From contig JBCCHB010000063.1 in NCBI GenBank assembly GCA_039028975.1, positions 24,671 through 88,670 of the forward strand: a stretch of 64,000 bases of DNA, written 5' to 3'. This DNA comes from JAHBNG01 sp039028975. Its GTDB lineage: Bacteria; Chloroflexota; Anaerolineae; Caldilineales; Caldilineaceae. The notes under the pieces are model-generated. The model had not been told where the DNA came from, did no database searches, and was given only the letters and a program-made list of their open reading frames with translations. The translations under genes were made by a program, and so were the position numbers. Of the stretch, positions 7,589 to 16,299 are shown piece after piece (the first letter of the stretch is position 1; every line of letters starts with the position of its first letter).

Positions 7589-8509
7589 ATGGATTTTCAG
7601 CAACTTACCGCCTTTGATCGGATTGTACGGGAAGGCAGCTTTAGCCAAGCGGCCAGAGAACTGCATATTGCTCAGCCCACCATCAGTGCTCGGCTCCAAG
7701 CCCTAGAGCAGGAAGTGGGTGGGACTCTATTGAATCGTTCGAATCAGGGTGTTACGTTAACCGCGCTCGGAGTGAGCTTTCTGCCCTATGCACGTAGGGC
7801 TTTGGCCGCGATGATTGAAGGGACGGCCGCAGTGGCAGAAGCTCAACGAGGGCAGCGCGGCCGTATTTCCATTGGTGTGCTTGGTTCGTTGGCCAAAACA
7901 TTGCTAGCACCAGCCTTGGCCTCATTCCAATCCAAGCACCCCACGGTCGAGTGTTACGTGCGCGCGGCTGATCACATACCCATGATTGAGCTTCTCTATG
8001 ATGGTGTTGTGGAACTCGCCATTGTGGCTTGGCCTTGTGTGCAGCCACTAACCGAGGAGATTAAGCCGCTGTTTCGCTTGCGCGAGTCAGTTCCCTTTGT
8101 GGTTCATCACCAACATCCCTTTGCTCAGCGAGTTGGCGTGACGCAAGCAGAGATTACCGAATCTGAGACGCGCTTTTTGCTCTTACGCTGGTGGCAAATT
8201 ACACCCCCAGAGATCATGCAATTAGCCAGGCTCGCTCGCTATACCGCCGATGTCCCCCATGACATTGCGGTATATCTTACGCGAGAGGGACATACCTGCG
8301 GCTTATTTACCCACGGATTCGTGGCCCAGGAGTTGAAAGAGGGTTCGCTAACAGCCGTGCCAATTACAGACCTCCCGCTGCTGTACCGCGACAGCGCGTT
8401 AGTACGGCTGGATCGACAGAGCGAATGTTCACTTGCCACCATCGCGCTGATCGCGACGATTCAGGAACAGGCGATGAGGCTGGGTTACTTGGTCGATGAA
8501 GATGTGTAA
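7589..8509 (+). CDS. LysR-family transcriptional regulator
   Basis: About 306 aa from the chosen start. The N-terminal winged helix-turn-helix is clear: FQQLTAFDRIVREGSFSQAA followed by HIAQPTISARLQALEQEVG and LLNRSNQGVTLTALG (residues about 3-60). The rest is the periplasmic-binding-like effector domain. The start MDFQQLTAFD is the usual LysR beginning. An upstream in-frame ATG at 7556 would add 11 residues (MPEPSIDDPMP), and no strong ribosome binding site decides between them. It is transcribed away from the GNAT-MFS operon, the classical arrangement for a LysR regulator and its target; regulation of that operon is inference. Confidence 0.87.
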   Translation: MDFQQLTAFDRIVREGSFSQAARELHIAQPTISARLQALEQEVGGTLLNRSNQGVTLTALGVSFLPYARRALAAMIEGTAAVAEAQRGQRGRISIGVLGSLAKTLLAPALASFQSKHPTVECYVRAADHIPMIELLYDGVVELAIVAWPCVQPLTEEIKPLFRLRESVPFVVHHQHPFAQRVGVTQAEITESETRFLLLRWWQITPPEIMQLARLARYTADVPHDIAVYLTREGHTCGLFTHGFVAQELKEGSLTAVPITDLPLLYRDSALVRLDRQSECSLATIALIATIQEQAMRLGYLVDEDV

Positions 8510-8527
8510 ACGTAGAAAAAAGATGCT

Positions 8528-10114
8528 TTAGGGTGTTGCCTCGGCAATCTGTAACCGTTCCTCAATATCGAGTAGACGTCCACCTTTCACGCGCAACATG
8601 TACTGCATTTCAGCATCCACACTTTTGGTAACCACAACTGTGTAGGGGCCACGGCGAGATGTTTTGAAGATGGTACGCAAATTCCCTTTGTCGGCCCCAT
8701 ACTGAACGGGTCCTCCTGCAGCAATATTGATCTCTTGGGGGCGTTCGCCAGCAACGACCCGGCGGAAGCCATCTGCATCTAGCACCCAAAAGTTAACCGG
8801 CTCAAAGGGAACAACCAGATTACGCGGCGCATATTCCAGCGTTATCACCACCACGTCGTCAGCGATGACTGGCTCCACGGTCCAGTAGTGCTGTTCCCCA
8901 CGCTGTTGAATCGTACCCACTGCTGTTGTCTCGTTGACAATCGGTGGGAATAGGGCAACGGTCGGAACGGCTTCTGAGCCCTCAGCGGATCCATTTTCTA
9001 CAATGGCCTCTGATAGCGCAATGCTAGTTGAAGGCTCGCTGTTGCTCAATGACTCAGCATCGATTGACTCAGCATCACCAGAGGTTGCAAGTGTACCGGA
9101 TGGTTCGCCTGTCAGCGGAGATGCCGGCAACGTCTCTCCCAATGCAAGAAGCTCAGCTACAGCAGCTTGACTCTCTTGGGTTTGCCCTACCTGCTCTTCT
9201 AAAAATCCACCGTCTATCTCCAGGGTATAGGCCGCTGGAATTGTGGAATCATTGTATATCACGGCCAAATAAGGACCATAGCCTGACGTGCTAAAGTCGG
9301 CATACAGCTCGTTAGAGGGCAGGAACGGAAGCAAGCTGCCCGCTGCAATGTTCACCAGCTCTGGATCCTCACCACTCTGGATCCGCCGGATGCCATCATC
9401 ATCAATGACGTAAAAATTCGTTTGTCCACTCAGGCTGCTTTCATTCTGAGGGTGGTAGACATAGCGCAGAACAACTTGACCATCTCGCACTTGGGGCCGA
9501 AGGCCAATGTAGTGACGCTCTCTTGTCTTTTCCAGCTTCCCAGTCAGCCTTACAGCCGTGACGGGTGCAGCTGCGGTGGAGGCTTGGGCAGCAGCTTCTT
9601 GCACAGGTGGATCAACAAATTCCTCAACACTCTGTCCACTGTCATCGACTAAGATACCGCCGTCTACATTCAGTATATAGCGCGCTCGAGCATCCAGATT
9701 ATTGAAGACCACAACCGTGTAGTTCCCCTTACCTGACGATTGGAAGCTCGTCTCCATGACATTCTCTGCGCCATAAGGTAACACATTCCCTCGTGCAAAG
9801 CTAACGCTGTTCAGACTATCCCCAGCCAAATGGCGACGCAACCCATCATCTGTAAGGACAACAAAGCTAATTAGACCACGCAGTGAACGATCCCCGGCAG
9901 GTTCGTAAGCCAAGGTCAACCGTACCAGGCCATCCATCTGTAGCGGCTTTAGTCCATAAAAATGCTTGCTATACTGGATCGGTAATTCACCACGAAGTTC
10001 TACCGCCTCTTTGGCCTGCTCTTGTAAAGTTGATGCGGCGAATAAGCTTGTCGGCCACAGCAGAGGCGTGAAAAGAAGAATGAGGAAGAGAGTTAGACGG
10101 GACAATATAAGCAA
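8528..10114 (-). CDS. Secreted protein of unknown function with three ~120-aa repeats
   Basis: A 528-aa protein with a Sec signal peptide (hydrophobic residues 2-22, cleavage near LFAAS). Three homologous modules lie at about residues 38-155, 190-310 and 400-520. Each has an opening H/F-Y-x-x-L/V-x-P strand, a DDGxRR or DADGFRR turn, an AAGxLLPF/AGGPVQY segment, a GPYTVVV/GPYLAVI strand and a closing hydrophobic-x-G-G motif. The linker between modules 2 and 3 is rich in Ser, Glu and Ala and probably disordered. The pattern suggests tandem beta-sandwich domains outside the membrane. I do not recognise the family. It stands alone: convergent with LysR (18 bp between their stops), with a long gap upstream. 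Confidence 0.78.
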   Translation of the reverse strand: MLILSRLTLFLILLFTPLLWPTSLFAASTLQEQAKEAVELRGELPIQYSKHFYGLKPLQMDGLVRLTLAYEPAGDRSLRGLISFVVLTDDGLRRHLAGDSLNSVSFARGNVLPYGAENVMETSFQSSGKGNYTVVVFNNLDARARYILNVDGGILVDDSGQSVEEFVDPPVQEAAAQASTAAAPVTAVRLTGKLEKTRERHYIGLRPQVRDGQVVLRYVYHPQNESSLSGQTNFYVIDDDGIRRIQSGEDPELVNIAAGSLLPFLPSNELYADFSTSGYGPYLAVIYNDSTIPAAYTLEIDGGFLEEQVGQTQESQAAVAELLALGETLPASPLTGEPSGTLATSGDAESIDAESLSNSEPSTSIALSEAIVENGSAEGSEAVPTVALFPPIVNETTAVGTIQQRGEQHYWTVEPVIADDVVVITLEYAPRNLVVPFEPVNFWVLDADGFRRVVAGERPQEINIAAGGPVQYGADKGNLRTIFKTSRRGPYTVVVTKSVDAEMQYMLRVKGGRLLDIEERLQIAEATP

Positions 10115-10683
10115 CTCCTGTAAAAGTTTGGGTGTTTAGGAACGAGAATTAAATAACTTGGTCATTCGACTCATTCCTTTTTCCTGGGTCATCCCTTCTC
10201 CTGCTTTGCGATGAATCTACTGTGAAATACAACTCTTCTACAGTGGATTTCGTAAGTGATAATGCGCCATAATCCACTATAAACCGGGATTGCAGGTGGG
10301 TAGTAAGTATTCATGAAAATCGCTAATCAGCCGAAAGCGTGCAAAATTGATATGTTCATGGTCTAACTGAAACTGGTCTGCACACTTTACAAAGATGAGC
10401 CACTGAAAATAGCAGGGACATTATATTCCCTTTTATGACGGAGTCAAAATACAATCGGCTATCATGGCAATCAAAACTCAGTAGCTACCCATGCACTGGG
10501 TTCGCCACGGAAGGATGCAAACAATTAATTTGTGAATTGTTGAACTGTTGAATTTTTAATGAGGGCGTTGGAAGATTTCGGCTCATGTGAAGCTCTTTTT
10601 CAGAGGAGGAAATCTCGTATCTGTAAACAAACGCGATCGTTGTAGAGTTGTGTAAGTTAGCCACCCTTAGGTACAATGCCTTT
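10115..10683. other. Intergenic region with an IS-end-like 19-mer
   Basis: A 569-bp gap between two divergent genes. AGGAACGAGAATTAAATAA at 10138-10156 is identical to 63862-63880, which lies just upstream of a likely transposase start, so this may be a solitary insertion-sequence end. TCTACTGTGAAATAC and CTACAGTGGATTTCG near 10209-10255 form a loose inverted repeat. No gene was seen. Confidence 0.5.
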
Positions 10684-11856
10684 ATGTTGATAGGCATCGA
10701 TGCATCTCGTGCTTTTCGTGCGCAACGAACTGGTACGGAACGATACGCTTTAGAGATCATTCACCATTTGCTGGCCCTTCCCCAAGCAACAGTTCATCGT
10801 TGGCGGCTCTATACAGATACAATACTTAGCGCTGACAGGCCCATCCACTTTGGTACAGTTTCCCAACAAAAAAAGAGCCGAGAGGGTGGCTGGCCCCGTA
10901 GCCTCCCAGCCCATGCTGAGATCGCCCATCTACCTGGCAGCCCCATCTGGACTCACCGATTTTTGGGGGCATCGATCCGACAGAATCCGCCCGACGTGCT
11001 CTTCATCCCCGCCCATGTGCTCCCGCTGATGTTGCCTGGCCTCCTTCCCCCATCTGTTGTCACAGTACACGATCTGGGCTATCGCCACTACCCCGGGTCC
11101 CGCAGCAGGCTGGAGCGTTGGCACTTGGATTGGAGCACAAAATGGAGTTGCTACGTGGCCAATCATGTTATTGCCATCAGCCAATCCACCGCTTCTGACC
11201 TGCATCGATTCTATGAGGTTCCTAAAGAGAAGATGAGCGTCATTCATGAAGGGTTGCCCATACAAGTTTCTGGTGGGCCAAAGAGCAATAATCGCCGCTT
11301 TGATCTGCCACGCCCCTATGGCTTATTTGTGGGAACCTTGCAGCCACGAAAGAATCTACTGCGCCTGCTCCAAGCGTATGCTCAGCTTTGCAAAAGTGAG
11401 CGCCCTGAATGGGATCTGGTCTTAGTGGGTGCCAAAGGATGGCTGTCTGCAGAGATCGAATCCATGGCGGCAGAGTTAACCGACGCCGTCCACATGTTAG
11501 GCTATGTAGATGATTCGATTATGCCTGCCCTCTTTAAGGGCGCACGTTTCTTTGCTTTTCCATCCCTATTTGAAGGTTTCGGCCTTCCCATACTTGAAGC
11601 CAACCATTACGGAGTCCCAGTCATGACAGCCAATAACTCATCCTTGCCAGAAGTTGCGGGAGATGCTGCCCTGCTCGTTGATCCCCTCAATGTCGATGAG
11701 ATTGCCAGTGCCATGTTACGTCTTAGCGAAGATGAAGCGTTGCGTCAGAAACTGATTGCTGCTGGTTATGAAAATGTGAAGCGATTCTCTTGGGAGAAGG
11801 CTGCACAAGAGACGTTGGCTGTCTTGGAGAAAGTAGCGAGCCAAAAGGGGCGATAG
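10684..11856 (+). CDS. Glycosyltransferase family 4 (GT-B fold)
   Basis: About 390 aa from the start MLIGIDASRAFRAQRTGTER, where the N-terminal G-x-G/D-A-S and TGTERYA nucleotide-sugar glycosyltransferase pattern begins; the in-frame ATG at 10648 would add 12 residues of no family resemblance. The C-terminal half has the GT4 donor-binding region: YGLFVGTLQPRKNLLRLLQA, then LVGAKGW, then the E-x7-E motif in FEGFGLPILEANHYGVPV and the SSLPEVAGDAALLVDP stretch. It would transfer a sugar from a nucleotide donor to a lipid-linked or polysaccharide acceptor in the cytoplasm. One base separates it from the WecG/TagA gene, so the pair probably builds a surface polysaccharide. Confidence 0.9.
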   Translation: MLIGIDASRAFRAQRTGTERYALEIIHHLLALPQATVHRWRLYTDTILSADRPIHFGTVSQQKKSREGGWPRSLPAHAEIAHLPGSPIWTHRFLGASIRQNPPDVLFIPAHVLPLMLPGLLPPSVVTVHDLGYRHYPGSRSRLERWHLDWSTKWSCYVANHVIAISQSTASDLHRFYEVPKEKMSVIHEGLPIQVSGGPKSNNRRFDLPRPYGLFVGTLQPRKNLLRLLQAYAQLCKSERPEWDLVLVGAKGWLSAEIESMAAELTDAVHMLGYVDDSIMPALFKGARFFAFPSLFEGFGLPILEANHYGVPVMTANNSSLPEVAGDAALLVDPLNVDEIASAMLRLSEDEALRQKLIAAGYENVKRFSWEKAAQETLAVLEKVASQKGR

Positions 11857-11857
11857 A

Positions 11858-12700
11858 ATGCACCTCTATCCGATAGAGACTGCCATCGAGACAGACAAGA
11901 TGCAAAATATGTTTAGCGTAGGTACAGTCAAAGATAGAGATAGCAAGCAAGTCAACATTTTGGGTGTCCATATTGATTGCGTTGATTTTGTCGAGACACT
12001 AACCCTCATTCAGCAATGGCTCGAAGCCGACCCACGCGCCACGAATCGCGAATTAAAAATTACCCATCAAATCTGCACAGTTAACCCAGAATTTATCATT
12101 GACGCTCGTCGGGATGGCAACTTTGCAGAGGTCTTAGCACAAGCCTCTCTCTGTGTTCCTGATGGAATCGGGATCTTGTTAGCAGCGCGTTTCTTTGGGA
12201 TTCAGCTTCATGAAAGAGTCACCGGATCCGACGGAATCTATCGAATTAGTCAGCGAGCAGCCAAGAGAGGTTGGCGTCTATTTTTGCTCGGCGCAGCACC
12301 AGGTGTGGCTGAGCATGCTGCCCGAATTCTACAAAGTCAATACCCGCTCCTTAATGTCGTTGGCACCTACAGCGGTACCCCCCAAGATGAAGAATGGCCG
12401 TTGATTCAGGGAGAGCTAACGAACACTGCCCCTGATATTCTATTTGTTGCTTTTGGACATCCCTATCAAGATCTATGGATCGCTAAACATCGAAAAGAGC
12501 TTCCAGTTCGGGTAGCGATTGGCGTAGGCGGAGCATTCGATTTTGTGGCAGGTGTTGTGCCGCGTGCACCTCAGTGGATGCGACAATCGGGCTTAGAGTG
12601 GTTTTATCGGCTTCTATGCCAGCCTTCGCGCATTGGGCGGATGATGAAGCTTCCAGTCTTTATAGGGCTGGTGTTAAGACAAAGGCTCTTTTCGGATTGA
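11858..12700 (+). CDS. WecG/TagA/CpsF-family glycosyltransferase
   Basis: A 280-aa GT26-family enzyme. Family landmarks are ILGVHIDCVDFVETL near residue 34, TVNPEFI with Asn75, VPDGIGIL with Asp101, RVTGSD at 119-124, FLLGAAPGVAEHAA and FVAFGHPYQDLWI, then GVGGAFDFVAGVVPRAP and a Trp-rich C-terminus GLEWFYRLL. Known family members add N-acetylmannosamine(-uronate)-type sugars to undecaprenyl-linked acceptors at the inner face of the membrane. ATG at 11858 is one base after the GT4 stop; internal Met15 or Met18 are possible starts because the first residues are not conserved. Its TGA at 12700 touches the last codon of the converging Uma2 gene with no base between. Confidence 0.9.
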   Translation: MHLYPIETAIETDKMQNMFSVGTVKDRDSKQVNILGVHIDCVDFVETLTLIQQWLEADPRATNRELKITHQICTVNPEFIIDARRDGNFAEVLAQASLCVPDGIGILLAARFFGIQLHERVTGSDGIYRISQRAAKRGWRLFLLGAAPGVAEHAARILQSQYPLLNVVGTYSGTPQDEEWPLIQGELTNTAPDILFVAFGHPYQDLWIAKHRKELPVRVAIGVGGAFDFVAGVVPRAPQWMRQSGLEWFYRLLCQPSRIGRMMKLPVFIGLVLRQRLFSD

Positions 12701-13585
12701 TTACTCATCATCCTTATTTTCATACTTTGCTTTTAATTCATCTAGCTGACGAGCTAAATCATCAGCTCGTTTGGCTTCTTCCTCGGCACGTTTGGCTTCT
12801 TCCTCGGCTCGCTTCTTCATTTCATCGGGAGTGAGCAAACGTTCACCTGTCACGACATCATAGACTTCGATCCGTTCGCTCCCGACAGTTTTAAATCGTA
12901 AATTAACCGTTAGAAAGGTGATGGAACCATCCACATTTGGGGTAATCTCATCATAGTAGGGATTATTGCCCAAACAATACCCTATTAGTTGCCATGCCTC
13001 ACCGTCTTCAGGGTGCATATCAATAATCAAATATTCTTTGATCCCCATTGCTGCATATTCAGTCGGCTTGATGTCTAAATCATTTTCCCTCGACGTCGGA
13101 GAAGTAATCTCTGCGATAAATGCAGGAAGTGGACCATCCGTACCTACGTGGTAGGAAAGAGCTCTACCAAGTACCACATGGGCATCAGGCATTGCCGCAA
13201 CGTCAGGATACTTTGGTGGCACGCCTCTCCACCCCCAGTGGATCAGTACATCGTGGGTGACAAACCATTTCTCCACCGTGAGGTGAGTTTGCAACATAAC
13301 CGCTAGTAGCCGACACCAGATATCATGTAAAATATTCTGAGACACATGTACCATCCCTATATCATCATCAGTTTGGTATAGAATATCAAGCAGGGTGAGT
13401 GGCACCTCTTTGGCTTGCCCAGTTTCTGGGTCAATCACAGTGCGGCTACCCACCTCCATTGGAAAGGTAGGCAGCTGAGAGCGGGCGTTAATTTCGCCTG
13501 GCAGATCAGCGGCCCGCGTCGGCTGGGGTTCCATCATCTTAAATATAGGGGATATCTCTGTTGGTTTGGTTGCGTGTTTTATCAT
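12701..13585 (-). CDS. Uma2-family (DUF820) putative PD-(D/E)xK endonuclease with C-terminal coiled coil
   Basis: A 294-aa protein. The Uma2/DUF820 core is seen in GVPPKYPDVAAMPDAHVV, AFIAEITSPTSRENDLDIK and YAAMGIKEYLIID, with the Asp/Glu/Lys residues expected of a PD-(D/E)xK fold. The C-terminal 45 residues are a charged repeat (EEAKRAEEEAKRADD) predicted as coiled coil, as in many Chloroflexota and cyanobacterial copies. The biochemical role of the family is not settled; these genes occur in many scattered copies and are often treated as selfish or mobile-like. It converges on wecG with a zero-base gap between the stop codons. Confidence 0.85.
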   Translation of the reverse strand: MIKHATKPTEISPIFKMMEPQPTRAADLPGEINARSQLPTFPMEVGSRTVIDPETGQAKEVPLTLLDILYQTDDDIGMVHVSQNILHDIWCRLLAVMLQTHLTVEKWFVTHDVLIHWGWRGVPPKYPDVAAMPDAHVVLGRALSYHVGTDGPLPAFIAEITSPTSRENDLDIKPTEYAAMGIKEYLIIDMHPEDGEAWQLIGYCLGNNPYYDEITPNVDGSITFLTVNLRFKTVGSERIEVYDVVTGERLLTPDEMKKRAEEEAKRAEEEAKRADDLARQLDELKAKYENKDDE

Positions 13586-13657
13586 AGTATCCTTATCATA
13601 CCAATGAGATCAGCCACTGTCAATCATGTTTTAGCCTAAATTTTAGCAGCTATCTTC

Positions 13658-14008
13658 TCAAGTAAACCAACCCAAAACGAGAATGAGAGCCTCCGCCCCA
13701 AAACTCCAGGCAAACAATTTCCAAGAGCGGTAAGTCCCCCAGTGTTTGCTATGGTATTCTCCTGTGCCAATTGCAAATACCACGCCCAAGACAGCCAGAA
13801 ACAAGGTAGCGAAATTGCCGATGCTCAGCCCTAGCCAATATCGTTGTCCATATTGGACGTCGGGATTTACAGCTTCGGGTGCCAGCCATGCATAAAGTAG
13901 GACAATGGCATCACGCAAAATAAGAATCGAAAGCAGGACCAATGCAACGCTAATTAACCAAAGTGCGAATGTAATAAGACCGGTGAGAGCACTCCAAGCC
14001 TGTTTCAT
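13658..14008 (-). CDS. Small integral membrane protein, opp operon distal gene
   Basis: A 116-aa protein with three hydrophobic segments (about 5-35, 55-75 and 90-115) and a Trp-rich, charged loop around HSKHWGTYRSWK. No family recognised. Its ATG lies three bases after the stop of the oppF-like gene, so it is the last gene of the oligopeptide transporter operon. A role in transporter assembly or modulation is only suggested by position. Confidence 0.65.
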   Translation of the reverse strand: MKQAWSALTGLITFALWLISVALVLLSILILRDAIVLLYAWLAPEAVNPDVQYGQRYWLGLSIGNFATLFLAVLGVVFAIGTGEYHSKHWGTYRSWKLFAWSFGAEALILVLGWFT

Positions 14009-14011
14009 TAC

Positions 14012-15052
14012 TTAGGCTACGCCTATCAACTCAAGTTCATCAGCCAAATGGCAAGCCGCAAAGTGATCGGGCTTGACCTCGCGCAATTCAGGTGTCTCGT
14101 TCTTACAAATATCTTTTGCATAAGGACAGCGTGGATGGAAATAACACCCAGAAGGTGGATTGGAGGGGTCTGGAACTTGCCCAGTCAGAGGAACCCGTTT
14201 AGAAGGGTTGCGGGGATCAGGCTTTGGAACAGCCGAGAGTAACGCCTCTGTATAGGGATGCAGAGGTGCTGCGTAAAGATTTTCCGATGAGGCCATCTCT
14301 ACAAGCCGCCCCACGTACATAACAGCTACTCGGTCCGAAATATGCTCAACTACGCTTAGATCATGAGCGACAAAGAGGTAGGTTAAACCAAACTCCTCTT
14401 GCAGATCCTGGAGTAGATTAAGGGTCTGGGCTTGAATTGAAACATCTAGGGCAGATACAGGTTCATCGAGCAGAATAAGGGATGGCCGCAAAGATAGCGC
14501 ACGTGCCACGCCGATTCTTTGTCGCTGGCCACCAGAAAACTCATGGGGGTAGCGCCCCATATGCTCTGCCCGCAGCCCAACTGCTTCGAGTACCTCCACT
14601 ATGGCATCGTCCGTCTCTGCGCCCAAATCTAAATCATGAATTTGAAGCGGCTCGCGGATAATTTCAGAGACGCTCATGCGTGGATTCAGCGAGTTGATGG
14701 GGTCTTGAAAGATCATCGCAATTTCGCGCCGAACCAACTTTAGTTCATCCTTAGGCAGATCAAATATATTTACTTCTCGCTCGTCACCATTGCTGCCCAA
14801 AGATTTGCTGAGAAAGCGTACCTGACCATCTGTTGCTTCATAGAGCCGTATGGCAGTGCGGCTGGCCGTTGTCTTTCCACAGCCACTTTCACCCACTAAG
14901 CCAAGCGTCTCACCTCGTCGGATGAAAAAATTGACGTTATCAACAGCCCTTACGTCACCCACATGGCGACGAAGCAGCCCTTTATGAATGGGAAAATATT
15001 TCTTTAACCCTTTTACATCAAGTAGAATGTCAGACTGGTTGGGCTGCGCCAT
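14012..15052 (-). CDS. oppF: Oligopeptide/dipeptide ABC transporter ATP-binding protein, OppF/DppF type
   Basis: A 346-aa ABC ATPase. Walker A is GESGCGKTT (about residues 54-62), the signature is FSGGQRQRIGVARAL, Walker B is LILLDEPVSALD, followed by the switch histidine in FVAHDLSVVEH. The C-terminal oligopeptide-type extension has the CYFHPRCPYAKDIC cysteine cluster. It energises uptake together with the OppD-like subunit, on the cytoplasmic side of the permeases. It overlaps the end of the upstream oppD-like gene by 23 bp, showing translational coupling. Substrate could be oligopeptides, dipeptides, nickel or sugar oligomers; peptide is the default reading of the family. Confidence 0.9.
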   Translation of the reverse strand: MAQPNQSDILLDVKGLKKYFPIHKGLLRRHVGDVRAVDNVNFFIRRGETLGLVGESGCGKTTASRTAIRLYEATDGQVRFLSKSLGSNGDEREVNIFDLPKDELKLVRREIAMIFQDPINSLNPRMSVSEIIREPLQIHDLDLGAETDDAIVEVLEAVGLRAEHMGRYPHEFSGGQRQRIGVARALSLRPSLILLDEPVSALDVSIQAQTLNLLQDLQEEFGLTYLFVAHDLSVVEHISDRVAVMYVGRLVEMASSENLYAAPLHPYTEALLSAVPKPDPRNPSKRVPLTGQVPDPSNPPSGCYFHPRCPYAKDICKNETPELREVKPDHFAACHLADELELIGVA

Positions 15053-16163
15053 CTGGGACCTCGCTCATAATCTTTTGATCGTATAGAAGACAGGATGCTG
15101 TATGATCTTCACCAACTGGCACCAGGTGAGGAATATGTCTGTCACAGATGCCTGGAATAAATTGGGGACAACGATTATGGAATGGGCAACCATCGGGAAT
15201 TGAAAAAGGATCTGGCACCATTCCCTCAATAATCTCCAAGCGTTCGCCCCGCTCCTTCCCAATTTTGGGAATCGACTGGAGAAGCGCCTTGGTATAGGGG
15301 TGCTTTGGATCATAAAAGATCTGATCCACCGTGGCCTCTTCAACGATTTTACCCAAATACATAACGGCTACATCCTCTGCCATTTCCGCAATCACCCCTA
15401 AGTCATGAGTGATATACATAATAGCCATACCAAATTCCTCTTGCAGCTCCAACATCAGGTCGTTAATCTGCGCCTGCGTTGTCACATCCAACGCCGTGGT
15501 CGGTTCATCTGCGATTAAGAGACTAGGGTTACAAGAGAGGGCTACAGCAATCATCACACGTTGGCGCTGACCACCGCTGAGCTGATGTGGATAGGCATCT
15601 ACGCGTTGCCCGGGCTGTGGGATGCCAACTCGGGTCAGCATACTAATAGCGATCTCTTTGGCTTCTTGCTTGGAGACATCCTGATGCTGCTGTACGACAT
15701 TGGCAACTTGAGCATCGACTCGCTTTAGAGGGTTCAAATGGAGACGCACTGCCTCGCCAATGTGTACACCCGCTGTATAGACCGGTGTGAGCGAACTCAT
15801 TGGTTCTTGAAAGATCATGGCGATTTCACCGCCACGCAGGCTACGCATGATCTCCCCATCCGAGTCTTGTTCGGTGATATCAATGATCTCTGAGCTGCTG
15901 CTCGCGTCATTCCCTTTGCGATGGTGAAAGAGAATCTCACCATTAACCACCCGGCCATTTTGGGCCAATAATTGCATAATCGCTCGGGCAGTTACCGACT
16001 TCCCAGAGCCACTTTCGCCAATGATGCCGATGGTCTTGCCGCGACGAACCGTAAAGTTAACGCCTTGAAGCGCACGCACAACGCCACGACGAACTTCAAA
16101 GTGAACTTGCAAATCTTTGACTTCAAGTAGTATATCGTTATCATTCATAGCTGAATTGCTCAT
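15030..16163 (-). CDS. oppD: Oligopeptide/dipeptide ABC transporter ATP-binding protein, OppD/DppD type
   Basis: A 377-aa ABC ATPase. Walker A is G49-E-S-G-S-G-K-S56; the Q-loop lies in MIFQEPMSSLTP; the signature is LSGGQRQRVMIAVAL; Walker B is LLIADEPTTALD; the H-loop is YITHDLGVIAEM. The C-terminal extension carries CPFHNRCPQFIPGIC. A somewhat long acidic insertion (RKGNDASSSSEIIDITEQDSDGE, split here only by description, residues about 85-107) precedes the Q-loop. Coupled to oppF by a 23-bp overlap. The upstream gap to oppC (136 bp) is almost entirely occupied by an R4 repeat. Confidence 0.9.
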   Translation of the reverse strand: MSNSAMNDNDILLEVKDLQVHFEVRRGVVRALQGVNFTVRRGKTIGIIGESGSGKSVTARAIMQLLAQNGRVVNGEILFHHRKGNDASSSSEIIDITEQDSDGEIMRSLRGGEIAMIFQEPMSSLTPVYTAGVHIGEAVRLHLNPLKRVDAQVANVVQQHQDVSKQEAKEIAISMLTRVGIPQPGQRVDAYPHQLSGGQRQRVMIAVALSCNPSLLIADEPTTALDVTTQAQINDLMLELQEEFGMAIMYITHDLGVIAEMAEDVAVMYLGKIVEEATVDQIFYDPKHPYTKALLQSIPKIGKERGERLEIIEGMVPDPFSIPDGCPFHNRCPQFIPGICDRHIPHLVPVGEDHTASCLLYDQKIMSEVPDGAAQPV

Positions 16164-16181
16164 TCTTGGCTAGCGCCTGCT

Positions 16182-16294
16182 CAATTTCATTTGGGTAAGC
16201 TATTCCGCCTGCAACGCACGGTGAATGCTCAGGCTGCTAGGTTGGAAGGAGAGAACATCGTGCATCTAGAGTCTCCACTAACTTATTGACATTG
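16182..16294 (+). repeat. 112-bp inverted-repeat element, family R4, copy inside the opp operon
   Basis: This matches 39889-40000 over its whole length: CAAT-TCAT start, GTAAGC/TTAAGC, CGCCTGCAAC-CACGG, GTGAATGCTC/GCGAGTGCTC, a divergent middle, then GCATC, CCACTAACTT/CCAACTT and GACATTG. The ends are inverted (CAATGTCAT-like against ATGACATTG-like), so it can fold as a long hairpin in the oppC-oppD mRNA. MITE-like. Confidence 0.72.
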
Positions 16295-16299
16295 ACTGT

